Assembly (NCBI GenBank): GCA_038230835.1
Contig: JBBRMM010000014.1
Coordinates: 30,968 to 94,967 of the forward strand
Length of the DNA stretch: 64,000 nucleotides
Source of the DNA: DASUHT01 sp038230835
GTDB lineage: Bacteria > Actinomycetota > Thermoleophilia > Gaiellales > JAICJC01
Direction: 5' to 3'
Below the pieces are notes generated by a model. The model did no database searches, was not told the DNA's origin, and worked only from the letters and a program-made list of their open reading frames with translations. Numbering within the stretch: the first letter of the stretch is position 1; each line of letters starts with the position of its first letter. A program made the position numbers and the translations under genes. Positions 9,601 to 17,082 of this stretch are shown piece by piece.

Positions 9601-9746
9601 GGGCCGTCGATGAAGCTCCACGGCGGGTTGCCGCGGTTCTGCTCCTGGAGGGTCTCGAATGTCCGCTCCCGGTCCCAGCGTTCCAGCACCCGGTGCTCGA
9701 GTGCGACGTGGTCGGGTTGCGGATCGACGGGGCCGAAGGGCGGCAT
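6606..9746 (-). CDS. ileS: Isoleucyl-tRNA synthetase, divergent form with GXHH signature
   Basis: A 1046-aa class I synthetase that charges tRNA-Ile. The HIGH signature reads G57-V-H-H60 in NNPMGVHHAWG, i.e. first and third positions exchanged, and the KMSKS loop is H615-K-S-W-G-N. A CP1 editing domain is inserted in the Rossmann fold; Cys pairs CPRCG and CWRCG look like zinc knuckles; the C-terminal third is the anticodon-binding region with the eukaryote-like extension. Length and motifs fit the IleRS2 (eukaryotic-like) branch rather than the usual 940-aa bacterial IleRS1. TACAAT lies 7 nt upstream of the ATG, suggesting a leaderless message, and I find no T-box leader. The lipoprotein gene follows with overlap. 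Confidence 0.95.
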   Translation of the reverse strand: MPPFGPVDPQPDHVALEHRVLERWDRERTFETLQEQNRGNPPWSFIDGPITANNPMGVHHAWGRTLKDVWQRYHAMLGHDLRYQNGFDCQGLWVEVEVEKALGLNSKPEIEAYGLDRFARACRDRVAKYAAVQTEQSRRLGQWMDWDRSYFTMTDANISYIWTFLRECHDRGWLYRGHRSMPWCPRCGTSLSQHELIDSYKELTHPSLHVRLPIVGRERECLVVWTTTPWTLPANVAAAVLPDADYAKIETSSGIVYVAAARRDAVPVQGTVIGTVRGSELVGLRYDGPFDDLPAAAGIEHRVVAWDDVSMDEGTGIVHIAPGCGAEDFELGQREGLPTLMPVDEAGAFTGEYGWLHGHHTADAAQLVVEDLGQRGRLLRAAEITHRYPVCWRCGTELIHRLVDEWFIRCDDIREPMIEAARKVEWTPPQYGKRMEDWLRNMGDWCISRKRYWGLPLPFYFCDAGHMTVISSKADLLARAVRGTEHLEELHRPWIDEVVVACGTCAAEAHRLPDVGDCWLDAGIVPFSTLGWHNEATIPEGYAEGAGVGVTRADLPDHAHWERWYPAAWVSEMREQIRLWFYSMLFMGVVLDGSAPYRAVLSYEKVNDETGRPMHKSWGNAIWFDDAVDTMGADVMRWMYAAQNPAANLNFGYGPATEVKRERLKLWNAYAFFVLYANIDDHRPAYSTLATGPPAVRPLDRWLVALAQELVAECRAALDGYDLQRLVRAFDAYTDDLSNWYVRSSRSRFWKSQDGEDKRAAHETLWYALVQGIRCVAPVMPFLADELWQNLVRGVCADAPASVHLSGYPAVNPMLRDDQLTAQMASVRVVVSLGHSARNDAGIKLRQPLASATVATADAVRRTQVSAHADLIAAELGVKRVDLTSSSEEFAEVEVMPLLKLLGPKYGRDLDIIRGLLREGEFTLDGDRVQVGDWVLERDEFELRTRAREGFAVVDGDGFAVALDTEITPELALEGTVRDVIRQVQELRKAAGLAVTDRIKLTYPRADGEVTAAFERHGEWIASETLAVALTPGPELAVQRDEPAQS

Positions 9747-9753
9747 GCGCGGG

Positions 9754-9759
9754 ATTGTA
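9754..9759 (-). promoter_or_regulatory. -10 element TACAAT for leaderless ileS
   Basis: TACAAT on the minus strand ends 7 nt before the ileS ATG, predicting a transcription start at or within a base or two of the start codon. No Shine-Dalgarno motif in between. Confidence 0.55.
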
Positions 9760-9843
9760 TTGCGCGCGCCGCGTTGTGGCCCCGGGGACTGCTACGCCTT
9801 GGCGGTCACCCCGAGCTGCCGGGCTGGATTCTGTGTATGACGG

Positions 9844-9987
9844 TCAGTCGACGTCATTCTTGTGAAGGTAGTCGTCGAACGCGGCGTGCTTGGCCAGGTA
9901 GTTGGCGAGCTCGGCGAAACCGAACTCGAACCACTCTGACAGCCATCGCTCGTCGATCTCCACGTGCTTTTCGTGCAACTCATCCAT
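9844..9987 (-). CDS. 47-aa acidic microprotein
   Basis: A short protein rich in acidic and aromatic residues (MDELHEKHVEIDERWLSEWF to ...HKNDVD), apparently one or two amphipathic helices. The frame is open 18 codons further upstream, but the ATG at 9987 has a strong ribosome-binding site (GGAGG about 7 nt upstream), so the shorter form is preferred. No signal peptide or membrane helix. Family not recognised. It is a stand-alone gene between ileS and the Nudix gene. Confidence 0.65.
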   Translation of the reverse strand: MDELHEKHVEIDERWLSEWFEFGFAELANYLAKHAAFDDYLHKNDVD

Positions 9988-10136
9988 GGTCACTTCCTCC
10001 AGACAGGGTCCGTGTCCGGGTGACGCGTTTTCCGCCTCCACCGATGAAGTCCTCCATCGGCCTCGGCGCCATGGTTCTGTAATCGGCCGATCACCACCCC
10101 TGCTTTACGTGGAGATCACAATTGGCACAAAGTTCG

Positions 10137-10655
10137 TTACAAGCGTCCGCGCAGGTACAACTCGAGCGCCTGCACCCCGTTTCGGAACGCGATCTGGTCG
10201 CTGGGAGGCAGGGCGTCGGGAGCAAACCAGCCGATCTCGCTGACGTCGTCGGCGGCGACCGGTGTCCCGGAGCGAACGACGGCGGTGTAGTAGAGGTTCA
10301 GCGTGAACCCGGCATCCCCGTAGCTATCGGGGAACGTGCCCAGGTATCCGGTGACCTCGATCTCCAGCCCGGTCTCCTCGAGCAGTTCTCGACGCACCGC
10401 GTCCACCGGGTCCTCGTTGATGTGGATGAACCCGCCCGGCAGATCCCACATGCCGAGGAACGGCTCGATCGCGCGCCGGGTGAGCATGATCTCGCCCGCT
10501 TGCCCGATGACGATCGCGGTGGCGGTGGGAGCGGGATTCTCGTACACCACAAGCCCGCAGGCCGGGCAGTGCAACCGCTCGGCGCCCTCCACCGGGCCGC
10601 GACGCAGGTCCCCGGCGCAGCGCGGGCAGTGCACCCAGTCGGCGTGCGAGCTCAT
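10137..10655 (-). CDS. Nudix hydrolase with N-terminal zinc ribbon
   Basis: A 172-aa protein. Residues 10-33 form a zinc ribbon (CPRC...CPAC) and residues 74-96 the Nudix box (G-G-F-I-H-I-N-E ... RELLEETGL). The zinc ribbon plus Nudix order is that of the NudC/ADP-ribose pyrophosphatase-like group, which hydrolyse nucleoside diphosphate derivatives; the substrate is not predictable. The ATG at 10655 overlaps the stop of the upstream serine hydrolase as ATGA, so the two are cotranslated. Confidence 0.9.
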   Translation of the reverse strand: MSSHADWVHCPRCAGDLRRGPVEGAERLHCPACGLVVYENPAPTATAIVIGQAGEIMLTRRAIEPFLGMWDLPGGFIHINEDPVDAVRRELLEETGLEIEVTGYLGTFPDSYGDAGFTLNLYYTAVVRSGTPVAADDVSEIGWFAPDALPPSDQIAFRNGVQALELYLRGRL

Positions 10656-11644
10656 GCGGCCGCCACCACGCCGTCGCACAGGTCGGGCCAACCGCCGGGC
10701 CGCATCGGCCAGCCGGAGTAGGTGCCGCGGTTGGCGAGGCAGACCAGGCCGACCTCATGCTCGAGATCGGCAAAGAAGAGCGTCCCCGACGCCCCGAAGT
10801 GCGACAGGGTCGAGGGGGCGACTCGACCGCCGGTCCAGTGCGGCGACTTCGCGTCACGGATGTCGCAGCCCAGGCCCCAGTCGGCGGTCTCCCAGGTCAG
10901 GAACGACTCGATGCCGCCCGCCAGCCCCGGATACTGCACCGCGGCGAACTCGTCGAATGTCTCTCCGGCCATCAACGGGGCGCCGCGCCGAAGCAGCATC
11001 CCGACGAAGCGCAGATAGGCGTCGAGGGTCGCAAAGCCGCCGCCCGCCGCGGTTCCGCGCGATCGCCAAGCGCGGCTGTTGAAGAGCGCCACCCCCGGCG
11101 CCGCCAGCCCCGGTTCACGAACCTCGAGCGCCCGCGGGTACTCAGGTTCGGGCAGACCGATGTAGGCGTCCATGCCCAGTGGCTCGAAGACCGCGCGCCG
11201 GACGTACTCGGCATGCCCGATCCCCGTCGCCGCCCCCAGCAGCGCTCCGAGCACGGCATACCCCTCGTTGGAGTACACGCGCCTGGTCGCCGGTGGTCGC
11301 ACCGGATCCACGTCCACGGCTGCAACCCCCGGCGGTCCGACCTCGGGCAGCCCGGAGGCGTGCGCGAGCAGATGACGCGCGGTGATGTCCGCCCGCGACG
11401 CGGATCCGTAGGTGGGCAGGTGCACCGCCAGCGGTGCGTCGAGATCGACCGCACCCTCCTCGGCCGCCACCATGCACGCGACCGCGACCACCGGCTTCGT
11501 CAGCGACGCGAGTGCGAACAGCGAGCGCCCGGTGGCGGCCCCGGCGAGCCGCGAATCGCGCACGCCCGCGGGCGTGACCACGGCTGCGGCAACCGCGCCG
11601 ACGGTCCCGTCGACCACCCAGGTGTCTATCATTTTCAAGGGCAT
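10652..11644 (-). CDS. Serine hydrolase, beta-lactamase/esterase (class C-like) fold
   Basis: A 330-aa member of the beta-lactamase-related serine hydrolases (esterase EstB / D-Ala-D-Ala peptidase relatives). Catalytic motif S47-L-T-K50, second motif Y124-S-N126, and a C-terminal HFGASGT in the place of the KTG-type motif. No signal peptide, so probably cytoplasmic, which argues for an esterase or amide hydrolase rather than a resistance enzyme. The ATG at 11644 has TAGGAT 8 nt upstream; an internal ATG at 11632 is less likely. Upstream extension of the frame runs antisense through the LytR_C gene and is spurious. Confidence 0.88.
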   Translation of the reverse strand: MPLKMIDTWVVDGTVGAVAAAVVTPAGVRDSRLAGAATGRSLFALASLTKPVVAVACMVAAEEGAVDLDAPLAVHLPTYGSASRADITARHLLAHASGLPEVGPPGVAAVDVDPVRPPATRRVYSNEGYAVLGALLGAATGIGHAEYVRRAVFEPLGMDAYIGLPEPEYPRALEVREPGLAAPGVALFNSRAWRSRGTAAGGGFATLDAYLRFVGMLLRRGAPLMAGETFDEFAAVQYPGLAGGIESFLTWETADWGLGCDIRDAKSPHWTGGRVAPSTLSHFGASGTLFFADLEHEVGLVCLANRGTYSGWPMRPGGWPDLCDGVVAAA

Positions 11645-11652
11645 GACGTCGA

Positions 11653-11658
11653 ATCCTA
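11653..11658 (-). promoter_or_regulatory. -10 element TAGGAT for the serine hydrolase/Nudix operon
   Basis: TAGGAT on the minus strand ends 8 nt before ATG 11644, consistent with a leaderless or near-leaderless message and supporting this start. Confidence 0.5.
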
Positions 11659-11686
11659 CGAGGATGGCGTCGCGTGGGCACGCGTG

Positions 11687-11692
11687 TAAGGT
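11687..11692 (+). promoter_or_regulatory. -10 element TAAGGT for the LytR_C gene
   Basis: TAAGGT ends 10 nt before the ATG at 11703. A start about 7 nt downstream would leave a leader of only 3-4 nt, even though a GGAGAAGGG stretch precedes the ATG. Confidence 0.4.
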
Positions 11693-11702
11693 TGGAGAAG
11701 GG

Positions 11703-12338
11703 ATGGACGGTCTGGAGACACGAGGCACAAACCCCCCGGTGGGACCCGAACTCGACCCCCCGCGCGGGGACGAGGGTCTTGACGACTGGTTCGCTCGCCG
11801 ACTCGCGGCGCAGGGAATCCTGTCCCGCCGGGTGGGGTTCCCGATCTCCCGGGTGGTCGCGGTCGCCGCCTTGGCCGTGGCTGTCGGGCTCGCGTTGTGG
11901 GTCATGTCGGGCATCGGCGGCTCGTCCACGGTCGCAAAGACATCGACCGCCCCGTCCGGCGGCTCGACGCACACCACCCCCGGCCCGTCCACCGGCAAGA
12001 AGCAGAAACAGAAGCCCGCGGTGCTGTGGAACAAGGTTCCGCTGACGGTCTTCAACGGCTACAGCGCCACGGTTCCCTCCGCCGGAGCCACCCAGACGCT
12101 GCTCAAGCAGCACGGCTGGAGCGTGCTTGCGATCAGCGACACGAGCCCCCAGAACCCCGCGCTGGTGACTTCCTACGTCGTCTACCCGCCGGGCAAGCTC
12201 GCAGCCGCCAAGGTCGTCGCAGCGAGGCTCAAGCTGAAACCCCCTGTGGCGCTCGCCAGCGCGCCGGGCGTACCTTCGACGCTGACCACCGTGGCCATCG
12301 TGCTCGGGTCGAGTTTGCTGCCGGCACTGGGTGCTTAG
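11703..12338 (+). CDS. Membrane-anchored LytR_C-domain protein
   Basis: A 211-aa protein: cytoplasmic N-terminus (1-48), one membrane helix (about 49-68), a Ser/Thr/Pro/Gly linker, a Lys-rich patch (KKQKQKP) and a LytR C-terminal-type domain from about residue 113 (PLTVFNGYSATVP ... LTTVAIVLG). LytR_C domains occur alone or on LCP ligases that attach polymers to peptidoglycan; here no LCP catalytic domain is present, so it may be an accessory envelope protein. ATG 11703 is chosen for its upstream GGAGAAGGG and -10 element. Confidence 0.82.
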   Translation: MDGLETRGTNPPVGPELDPPRGDEGLDDWFARRLAAQGILSRRVGFPISRVVAVAALAVAVGLALWVMSGIGGSSTVAKTSTAPSGGSTHTTPGPSTGKKQKQKPAVLWNKVPLTVFNGYSATVPSAGATQTLLKQHGWSVLAISDTSPQNPALVTSYVVYPPGKLAAAKVVAARLKLKPPVALASAPGVPSTLTTVAIVLGSSLLPALGA

Positions 12339-12402
12339 AGCCCATCCCGGCTCTCAGTCGGTGTGCGGGAACCGAACCTCCCGGGCGACGGTCGGAAGAG
12401 GC

Positions 12403-12969
12403 GTGAGTCGCGCGCGACAGATGGTCGTCCTCGTCCTCGCCCCGGTACTGGCCGCGGGATGCGCGCACGGATCCGCGATCTCGACCTCCCAGGGCCCGAC
12501 GGCGGGCGCCCCGGGCACCGGAACATCCGGTGGCGCTCCGACGACGGCCGTCGTGGCGGTTGTGAACGCCGAGCTGGTGGTCACGTACCCGGTCGGGCCG
12601 CCGCAGCACACCCGGCCAAGTCCAACCGCGAGCTGCCCGTCCGCGGCCCGGTGCTCCGTCCGGGGGCTGCCGTTCGGGCACGAGCCGCGCCGGTACCAGC
12701 TCGTCGCCGTCCGCCGTCTGACCTGCGCGCCCGGCCGGTCGCACGGCGACTACGCCGACGCCACCGCCGCCTGCCGCAGCGCGCATCAGTTCGTCGAGCT
12801 GCTCAGGCGACCCCACCTCGACTGCAAATGCTTGCAGTCGGCCGACTTCTCCGCTCGCGCGACGGGCGAGCTCGCGGGGGCGCACATCAACCTGGGGCTC
12901 AGTGGCTGCGCCGTGTGCGGCCTGGGTAAGGCGGCCATCCACGACGTGGCGACATTGACGCCCGGCTGA
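12403..12969 (+). CDS. Cys-rich lipoprotein, possibly subtilisin-inhibitor-like
   Basis: A 188-aa protein with a lipoprotein leader ending in lipobox VLAAGC (Cys20), then a Gly/Ser/Thr linker and a Cys-rich domain containing LTCAPG, AACRSAH, CKC and CAVC. The spacing of LTC-x-P-G and the later Cys pairs recalls Streptomyces subtilisin inhibitor-type domains, but the match is weak and the reactive-site loop cannot be identified. GTG 12403 is preceded by GGAAGAGGC. It is the last plus-strand gene before the convergent PLP decarboxylase. Confidence 0.68.
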   Translation: MSRARQMVVLVLAPVLAAGCAHGSAISTSQGPTAGAPGTGTSGGAPTTAVVAVVNAELVVTYPVGPPQHTRPSPTASCPSAARCSVRGLPFGHEPRRYQLVAVRRLTCAPGRSHGDYADATAACRSAHQFVELLRRPHLDCKCLQSADFSARATGELAGAHINLGLSGCAVCGLGKAAIHDVATLTPG

Positions 12970-12976
12970 TGCGTGG

Positions 12977-14413
12977 TCAAACGGCGGCGGCGGCGGCCGC
13001 CTCACGCAGCAGATCCCACGCTCGAGCCACGTGGCGGCGCTCGGTGCCCGCGTTACCGATCGCGATCCGCACCGCGTACGCCCCGCGCAGCTCGGTGTGG
13101 GACAGGAAGACGCTGCCCGACGCGTTCACGGCTGTCACGATCCGCTCGTTGTGGGCGCGCAGCACCGCCTCGTCATCGACGCCGGCCGGGACGTGCCGGA
13201 AGCAGACCGTGGAGAACGGCACCGGCGCCAACCGTTCCCAACCCGGTTCGGCGTCCACCCACGAGCGCAGCTCACCGGCCAGGTCGACGTGCCCGGCGAT
13301 GATCTCGGCCAGCCCGTCCGCGCCGTACGTGCGCAGCACCATCCACAGCTTGAGCGCCCGAAACCGGCGCCCCAGCACCAACCCGTAGTCCATCAGGTTC
13401 ACGACCTCGTCGTGCTCGCTTCGCAGGTACTCGGGTACCACCGAGAATGCGGAGCGCAGCGCGTCGGGGCGGGCCGTCCACAGCAGGCTGCAGTCCAGCG
13501 GCGTGAGCAGCCACTTGTGCGGGTTGATCACGATCGAGTCGGCCCGCTCGCAGCCGTCCAGCACCCAGCGCATCGCCGGCACCACGGCGGCCGACCCGCC
13601 GTAGGCGGCGTCGACGTGCAGCCACATGCCGTGCTCGGCGCAGATGTCGGCGATCGCGGGCACCGGGTCGATGCTGGTCGACGAGGTGGTGCCGACCGTG
13701 GCCACCACCGCGAGCGGTCGGCGACCGGCTGCCACGTCGGCGCTGACGGCCTCCTCGAGTTGTCCGGGCTGCAGCCGGAACACCTCGTCGGTAGTGATCT
13801 TGACCAGCCCGTCCTGGCCCAGCCCGAGAGCGATGCAGGCCTTCTCGACCGACGAATGGGCCTCCTGCGACGCGTACACGCGCAACTGCGGCAGATCGTC
13901 GCGACCCGCCATCCCCCGCCGGCGTACATCCAGCCCCACCGCCTCGCGAGCCGCAGCCAGCGCGTAGAACGTGGACGACGACGCCCCGTCCGTGATCTCG
14001 CCGAACCAGGTCTCGGGCAGGCCGACCAGTTCCGCGACCCAGCGCAGCGTGACCTGCTCGAGCTCGGTGGCAGCAGGCGACGTGCGCCACAGCATCGGGT
14101 TCACGTTCAGCGTCGCCGCCACCAGTTCGCCGAGGATTCCCGGAGGCGACCCGGTGATCCCGAAGTAGGCCATGAAGCCGGGATGGTTCCAGTGCGTGAG
14201 ACCAGGCACGATCACGCGGTCGACGTCAGCCAGCAAGCCGGCCATGCCCTCACCGTGGCGTGGAGCGTGCTCGTCCAGCCTGCCGGCGATGTCCCCCGGC
14301 GCGACCGTCGCCATCACAGGCAAGGCGTCGATCCCGGACAGATAGTCGGCCGCCCAGTCGGCGGCCGCGTGCAGCGCGGCACGCAGTTCCTCGGGCCCGG
14401 GCGGGGCGCTCAC
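12977..14413 (-). CDS. PLP-dependent group II amino-acid decarboxylase
   Basis: A 478-aa fold-type I PLP enzyme of the aromatic-L-amino-acid/glutamate/diaminobutyrate decarboxylase group. The PLP lysine is K300 in INPHKWLLT; the upstream HVDAAYGG carries the Asp that binds the pyridine nitrogen, and TVGTTSSTSIDP is also typical. Length is normal. The GTG start overlaps the aminotransferase stop as GTGA, so it is the second gene of a two-gene operon. Substrate not determinable: aromatic amino acids or 2,4-diaminobutyrate are both possible. Confidence 0.9.
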   Translation of the reverse strand: MSAPPGPEELRAALHAAADWAADYLSGIDALPVMATVAPGDIAGRLDEHAPRHGEGMAGLLADVDRVIVPGLTHWNHPGFMAYFGITGSPPGILGELVAATLNVNPMLWRTSPAATELEQVTLRWVAELVGLPETWFGEITDGASSSTFYALAAAREAVGLDVRRRGMAGRDDLPQLRVYASQEAHSSVEKACIALGLGQDGLVKITTDEVFRLQPGQLEEAVSADVAAGRRPLAVVATVGTTSSTSIDPVPAIADICAEHGMWLHVDAAYGGSAAVVPAMRWVLDGCERADSIVINPHKWLLTPLDCSLLWTARPDALRSAFSVVPEYLRSEHDEVVNLMDYGLVLGRRFRALKLWMVLRTYGADGLAEIIAGHVDLAGELRSWVDAEPGWERLAPVPFSTVCFRHVPAGVDDEAVLRAHNERIVTAVNASGSVFLSHTELRGAYAVRIAIGNAGTERRHVARAWDLLREAAAAAAV

Positions 14414-15705
14414 AGCCCCTGCTCGACGGCCTCCAGCGCGCCGTCGAGCTTCTCGGTCAGCTCGTCGATGTCGGCGTCGGAGATGATCAGCGGCGGCGCC
14501 AGCAGGACCGCGTCCATGTGCTCGTTGCCGACCGGCGTGGGACAGCCGTAGATCATCAGCCCGCGCTCACGTGCGGCCGCCGTCAGCGCCCCGGTCACGT
14601 TGCGGTCGGGGTGGAAGCGTGCGCCTGACGGATCGCGAAGCTCGATCCCCTGCAGCAGCCCGCGGCCGCGCAGGGCGTGCATCAGTGGATGGCGCTCGCG
14701 CAGGCGTTCGAGCTCTGCGCGGATCCGGCCGCCCTTCACCGACGCCGCCTCGACCAGGCCCTCCTGCTCGATCACATCGAGCACGGCGCAGCCGACGGCA
14801 CAGCCGATCGGGTAGCCCGAGAACGTGTGCCCGTACGAGAACCCGGACGGCGACGTCTCGATCACCTCGCGGATGCGCCGGGAAGCGACCATCCCCGACA
14901 GCGGGATCACACCGCCGCCGATGCCCTTGCCGAACGTGATCACGTCCGGCACGGCGCCGAAATGCTCGCTCGCAAACCAGCGACCCGTGCGGCCGAAGGC
15001 GGTGATCACCTCGTCGGCGATCAGCAGCACGTCGTGACGGTCGCACACCTCGCGCACGGCCTTCAGGTAGCCGTCGGGCAGGTCGACCGCTGCGCCCGAC
15101 GAGCCGGTCACCGGCTCCACCACGAACGCCGCGACATGGTCGGCGCCCCGCGACTGGATGGCCGCCTCGAGGGCAGCGGCGCCCTCCTGCGCGGTGTCCG
15201 AGTTTGGCACCACGGCATACTTCTGCAGCAGCAGTTCGAACGGCGCCCGCCAGCGCGACCCCGAAAGCGAGAGCGCACCCATGGTCGAGCCGTGGTAGCT
15301 GGTGACCCGAGACAGGAATTCCACCTTGCCCGGCTTTTCGAGGAGCTCCCAGTACAGAACGGCCAGATGCAGGGCCGATTCGTTGGCCTCCGACCCCGAC
15401 GAGTTGAAGAAGCACCACTCGAGATCGCCGGGGGCGACGCCGGCCACACGGCGGGCGAGATCGACCATCGGCTGGTTCCTGAACGAGAAGCGATAGGTGA
15501 ACGTCAACTCCCGAGCCTGCCGCTCGAGCGCCTCGACGATCTTCGGATGGCAGTGGCCGAGCAGCATCACCATCGCACCGCCGCAGGCATCCAGGTAGCG
15601 ACGCCCCTCGGCCTCGATGTGGCAGCCCGACGCGCGGTCGGCCATCGGAACGACGCGACCGGGACTTGCCGTCATCGAGAAGTCGGTGCTGGGGGCGGTG
15701 CTCAC
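14410..15705 (-). CDS. Class III aminotransferase
   Basis: A 431-aa PLP enzyme of the omega-aminotransferase family. K260 in ITFGKGIGGG binds PLP; EPVTGSSGA, LIADEVITAFGRTG and the Y-H-G-S-T-M-G motif (SYHGSTMG) are family hallmarks. Typical reactions move a terminal amino group from an omega-amino acid or diamine to pyruvate or 2-oxoglutarate. GTG 15705 is preferred over TTG 15714 because TAGACT lies 8 nt upstream of the GTG. Forms an operon with the downstream decarboxylase. Confidence 0.92.
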   Translation of the reverse strand: MSTAPSTDFSMTASPGRVVPMADRASGCHIEAEGRRYLDACGGAMVMLLGHCHPKIVEALERQARELTFTYRFSFRNQPMVDLARRVAGVAPGDLEWCFFNSSGSEANESALHLAVLYWELLEKPGKVEFLSRVTSYHGSTMGALSLSGSRWRAPFELLLQKYAVVPNSDTAQEGAAALEAAIQSRGADHVAAFVVEPVTGSSGAAVDLPDGYLKAVREVCDRHDVLLIADEVITAFGRTGRWFASEHFGAVPDVITFGKGIGGGVIPLSGMVASRRIREVIETSPSGFSYGHTFSGYPIGCAVGCAVLDVIEQEGLVEAASVKGGRIRAELERLRERHPLMHALRGRGLLQGIELRDPSGARFHPDRNVTGALTAAARERGLMIYGCPTPVGNEHMDAVLLAPPLIISDADIDELTEKLDGALEAVEQGL

Positions 15706-15713
15706 AGGCTCCA

Positions 15714-15719
15714 AGTCTA
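15714..15719 (-). promoter_or_regulatory. -10 element TAGACT for the aminotransferase-decarboxylase operon
   Basis: TAGACT on the minus strand ends 8 nt before GTG 15705; this decides against the TTG at 15714, which would lie inside the -10. Confidence 0.5.
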
Positions 15720-15793
15720 GATCACGGGGCGGCCGAGGCGCGGTGCTCCGCGTCCGGCCCGACCGGGAGAGTCGCCACTATTGGCGGGTGTAG

Positions 15794-16057
15794 TTCTTCG
15801 GTCGCGACCGGCAAGGAAAGTCCTCGGCTCTGCTGTACAACTTCACGACCAAGTCGATCCGGGTACTGCTCACCGTCGCGCTCAATTTCGAAGGGGACGG
15901 CCTACGTCCAGCCCAGACCACACTGCAGACCTTCAACGCCGGCACCGATCTGGCCGACCTCACAACCTACAACGACGGTTCCAACAACCAGGTGTTCTAC
16001 ACCCGCTTTACGTGTTCCAACGGCGGTCAGGACATCTACCGGGTCGCCGCACCCTGA
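15794..16057 (+). pseudogene. Decayed 3' fragment of a paralogue of the adjacent secreted protein
   Basis: Read from 15797 this encodes FGRDRQGKSSALLYNFTT, then SIRVLL..., and ends YTRFTCSNGGQDIYRVAAP. The intact neighbour (16149-17075) has FGRYRGGNSLGLLFNLTT, SFRILA and YTRLRCSTTGEDIYRVTN. A TAG immediately precedes it in frame; near 15885 the similarity switches frame (KGTAYVQP matches KGTSYVEP in another frame); and roughly 120 residues between that point and the C-terminus are missing. There is no start or signal peptide. It is a truncated, frameshifted, internally deleted duplicate. Confidence 0.82.
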
Positions 16058-16111
16058 GCCAGCCTGGGGAGCCGCCGTGGCGGGCGGCTCCCCATCCCTC
16101 GTGCCGGCCGC

Positions 16112-16117
16112 TACCAT
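16112..16117 (+). promoter_or_regulatory. -10 element TACCAT with leader and strong RBS
   Basis: TACCAT lies 31 nt before ATG 16149; the implied leader of about 25 nt contains AGGAGG 5 nt upstream of the ATG. This is one of the few leadered starts in the window. Confidence 0.4.
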
Positions 16118-16148
16118 CCCCCGGGTCCCGTCCGCCGCAGGAGGCTCC

Positions 16149-17075
16149 ATGCAGGTCTCGACGTCCCGTCGCCGCGCCGGCCTCGCCGCCGTGTCGCTGA
16201 TCGCGCTCGCAGTCGGCGTGCCCGTCGCCTACGCAAACCTCACCGCGACCGCGATCAAGGCGCAGCCGAACCCGATCCACGAGATCACGCCGGCGGCCTC
16301 GAGCGCCTACTTCGCCTGGGCCCAGAACAGTGCGGTGCATCCCAACCTGTTCAACGAGTACGCCCAGCCCATCGGCGGCGGCACGGTGACGCGCGTGAAC
16401 CCGCTCAACACCACGGCCTACGGCGGCGGCATCTCCAACACACGGCTCGCGTTCCAGCAGATCTCCGGCAAGAACTCGGACATCAAGTTCTACAACCTCG
16501 CCCTGCACCAGCACTCCAACCCGCCGCCTGGGGTCAACTCGACGGACTGGGAGTGGCTGCCCAGCATCACCGACCAGTGGATCCTGTTCGGGCGCTACCG
16601 CGGGGGCAACTCGCTGGGGCTTCTGTTCAACCTGACCACCCACTCGTTCCGCATCCTGGCCAGCGTCCCGTTCAACTCCAAGGGCACCTCGTACGTCGAG
16701 CCGGACCAGGTGAACGGCGACTACGCGGTCTACACGGTGTTCTACGCCAACCAACCGTCACGTGTCTTTCGCTACCAGATCTCCACCCACCTCCAGACCC
16801 AGCCCGCGGTGAACACCAACTGGCACACCGCTGCGGCCGTCTCCACCACCGGCAACGTCTACTTCGACGAGAGCGGCGCCAAGTGCGGCAGCGGAGCGAG
16901 GCTGGTCAAGTGGAACGGCGCGAATCTGAGCGTTCCCACTGTGCTCAACTCCTTCACCACCGGCTACGACTTCGCCGACCCATTCGTGGTGGCAAACGGC
17001 GGGTCGGATGACATCTACTACACCCGGTTGCGGTGCTCGACCACCGGTGAGGACATCTACCGGGTGACCAACTGA
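16149..17075 (+). CDS. Secreted TolB/propeller-like protein (intact paralogue)
   Basis: A 308-aa protein with a signal peptide (Arg-rich n-region SRRRAG, hydrophobic core to about residue 30, AYA-type cleavage). The mature part has repeated beta-strand motifs with Trp/Tyr-Phe pairs (SSAYFAWAQNS, DQWILFGRYRGG, GDYAVYTVFY, GNVYFDESG, DDIYYTRLRC), as in TolB-like beta-propellers. No catalytic residues evident; extracellular, function unknown. ATG 16149 has a perfect AGGAGG 5 nt upstream. A broken duplicate of its 3' part lies immediately upstream. Confidence 0.8.
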   Translation: MQVSTSRRRAGLAAVSLIALAVGVPVAYANLTATAIKAQPNPIHEITPAASSAYFAWAQNSAVHPNLFNEYAQPIGGGTVTRVNPLNTTAYGGGISNTRLAFQQISGKNSDIKFYNLALHQHSNPPPGVNSTDWEWLPSITDQWILFGRYRGGNSLGLLFNLTTHSFRILASVPFNSKGTSYVEPDQVNGDYAVYTVFYANQPSRVFRYQISTHLQTQPAVNTNWHTAAAVSTTGNVYFDESGAKCGSGARLVKWNGANLSVPTVLNSFTTGYDFADPFVVANGGSDDIYYTRLRCSTTGEDIYRVTN

Positions 17076-17082
17076 CCGCCGC

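Noticed and set aside
9747..9843. T-box riboswitch ahead of ileS, as in many actinobacteria
   Set aside because: No T-box core and no room for stem I; a TACAAT -10 lies 7 nt from the ATG, implying no leader.
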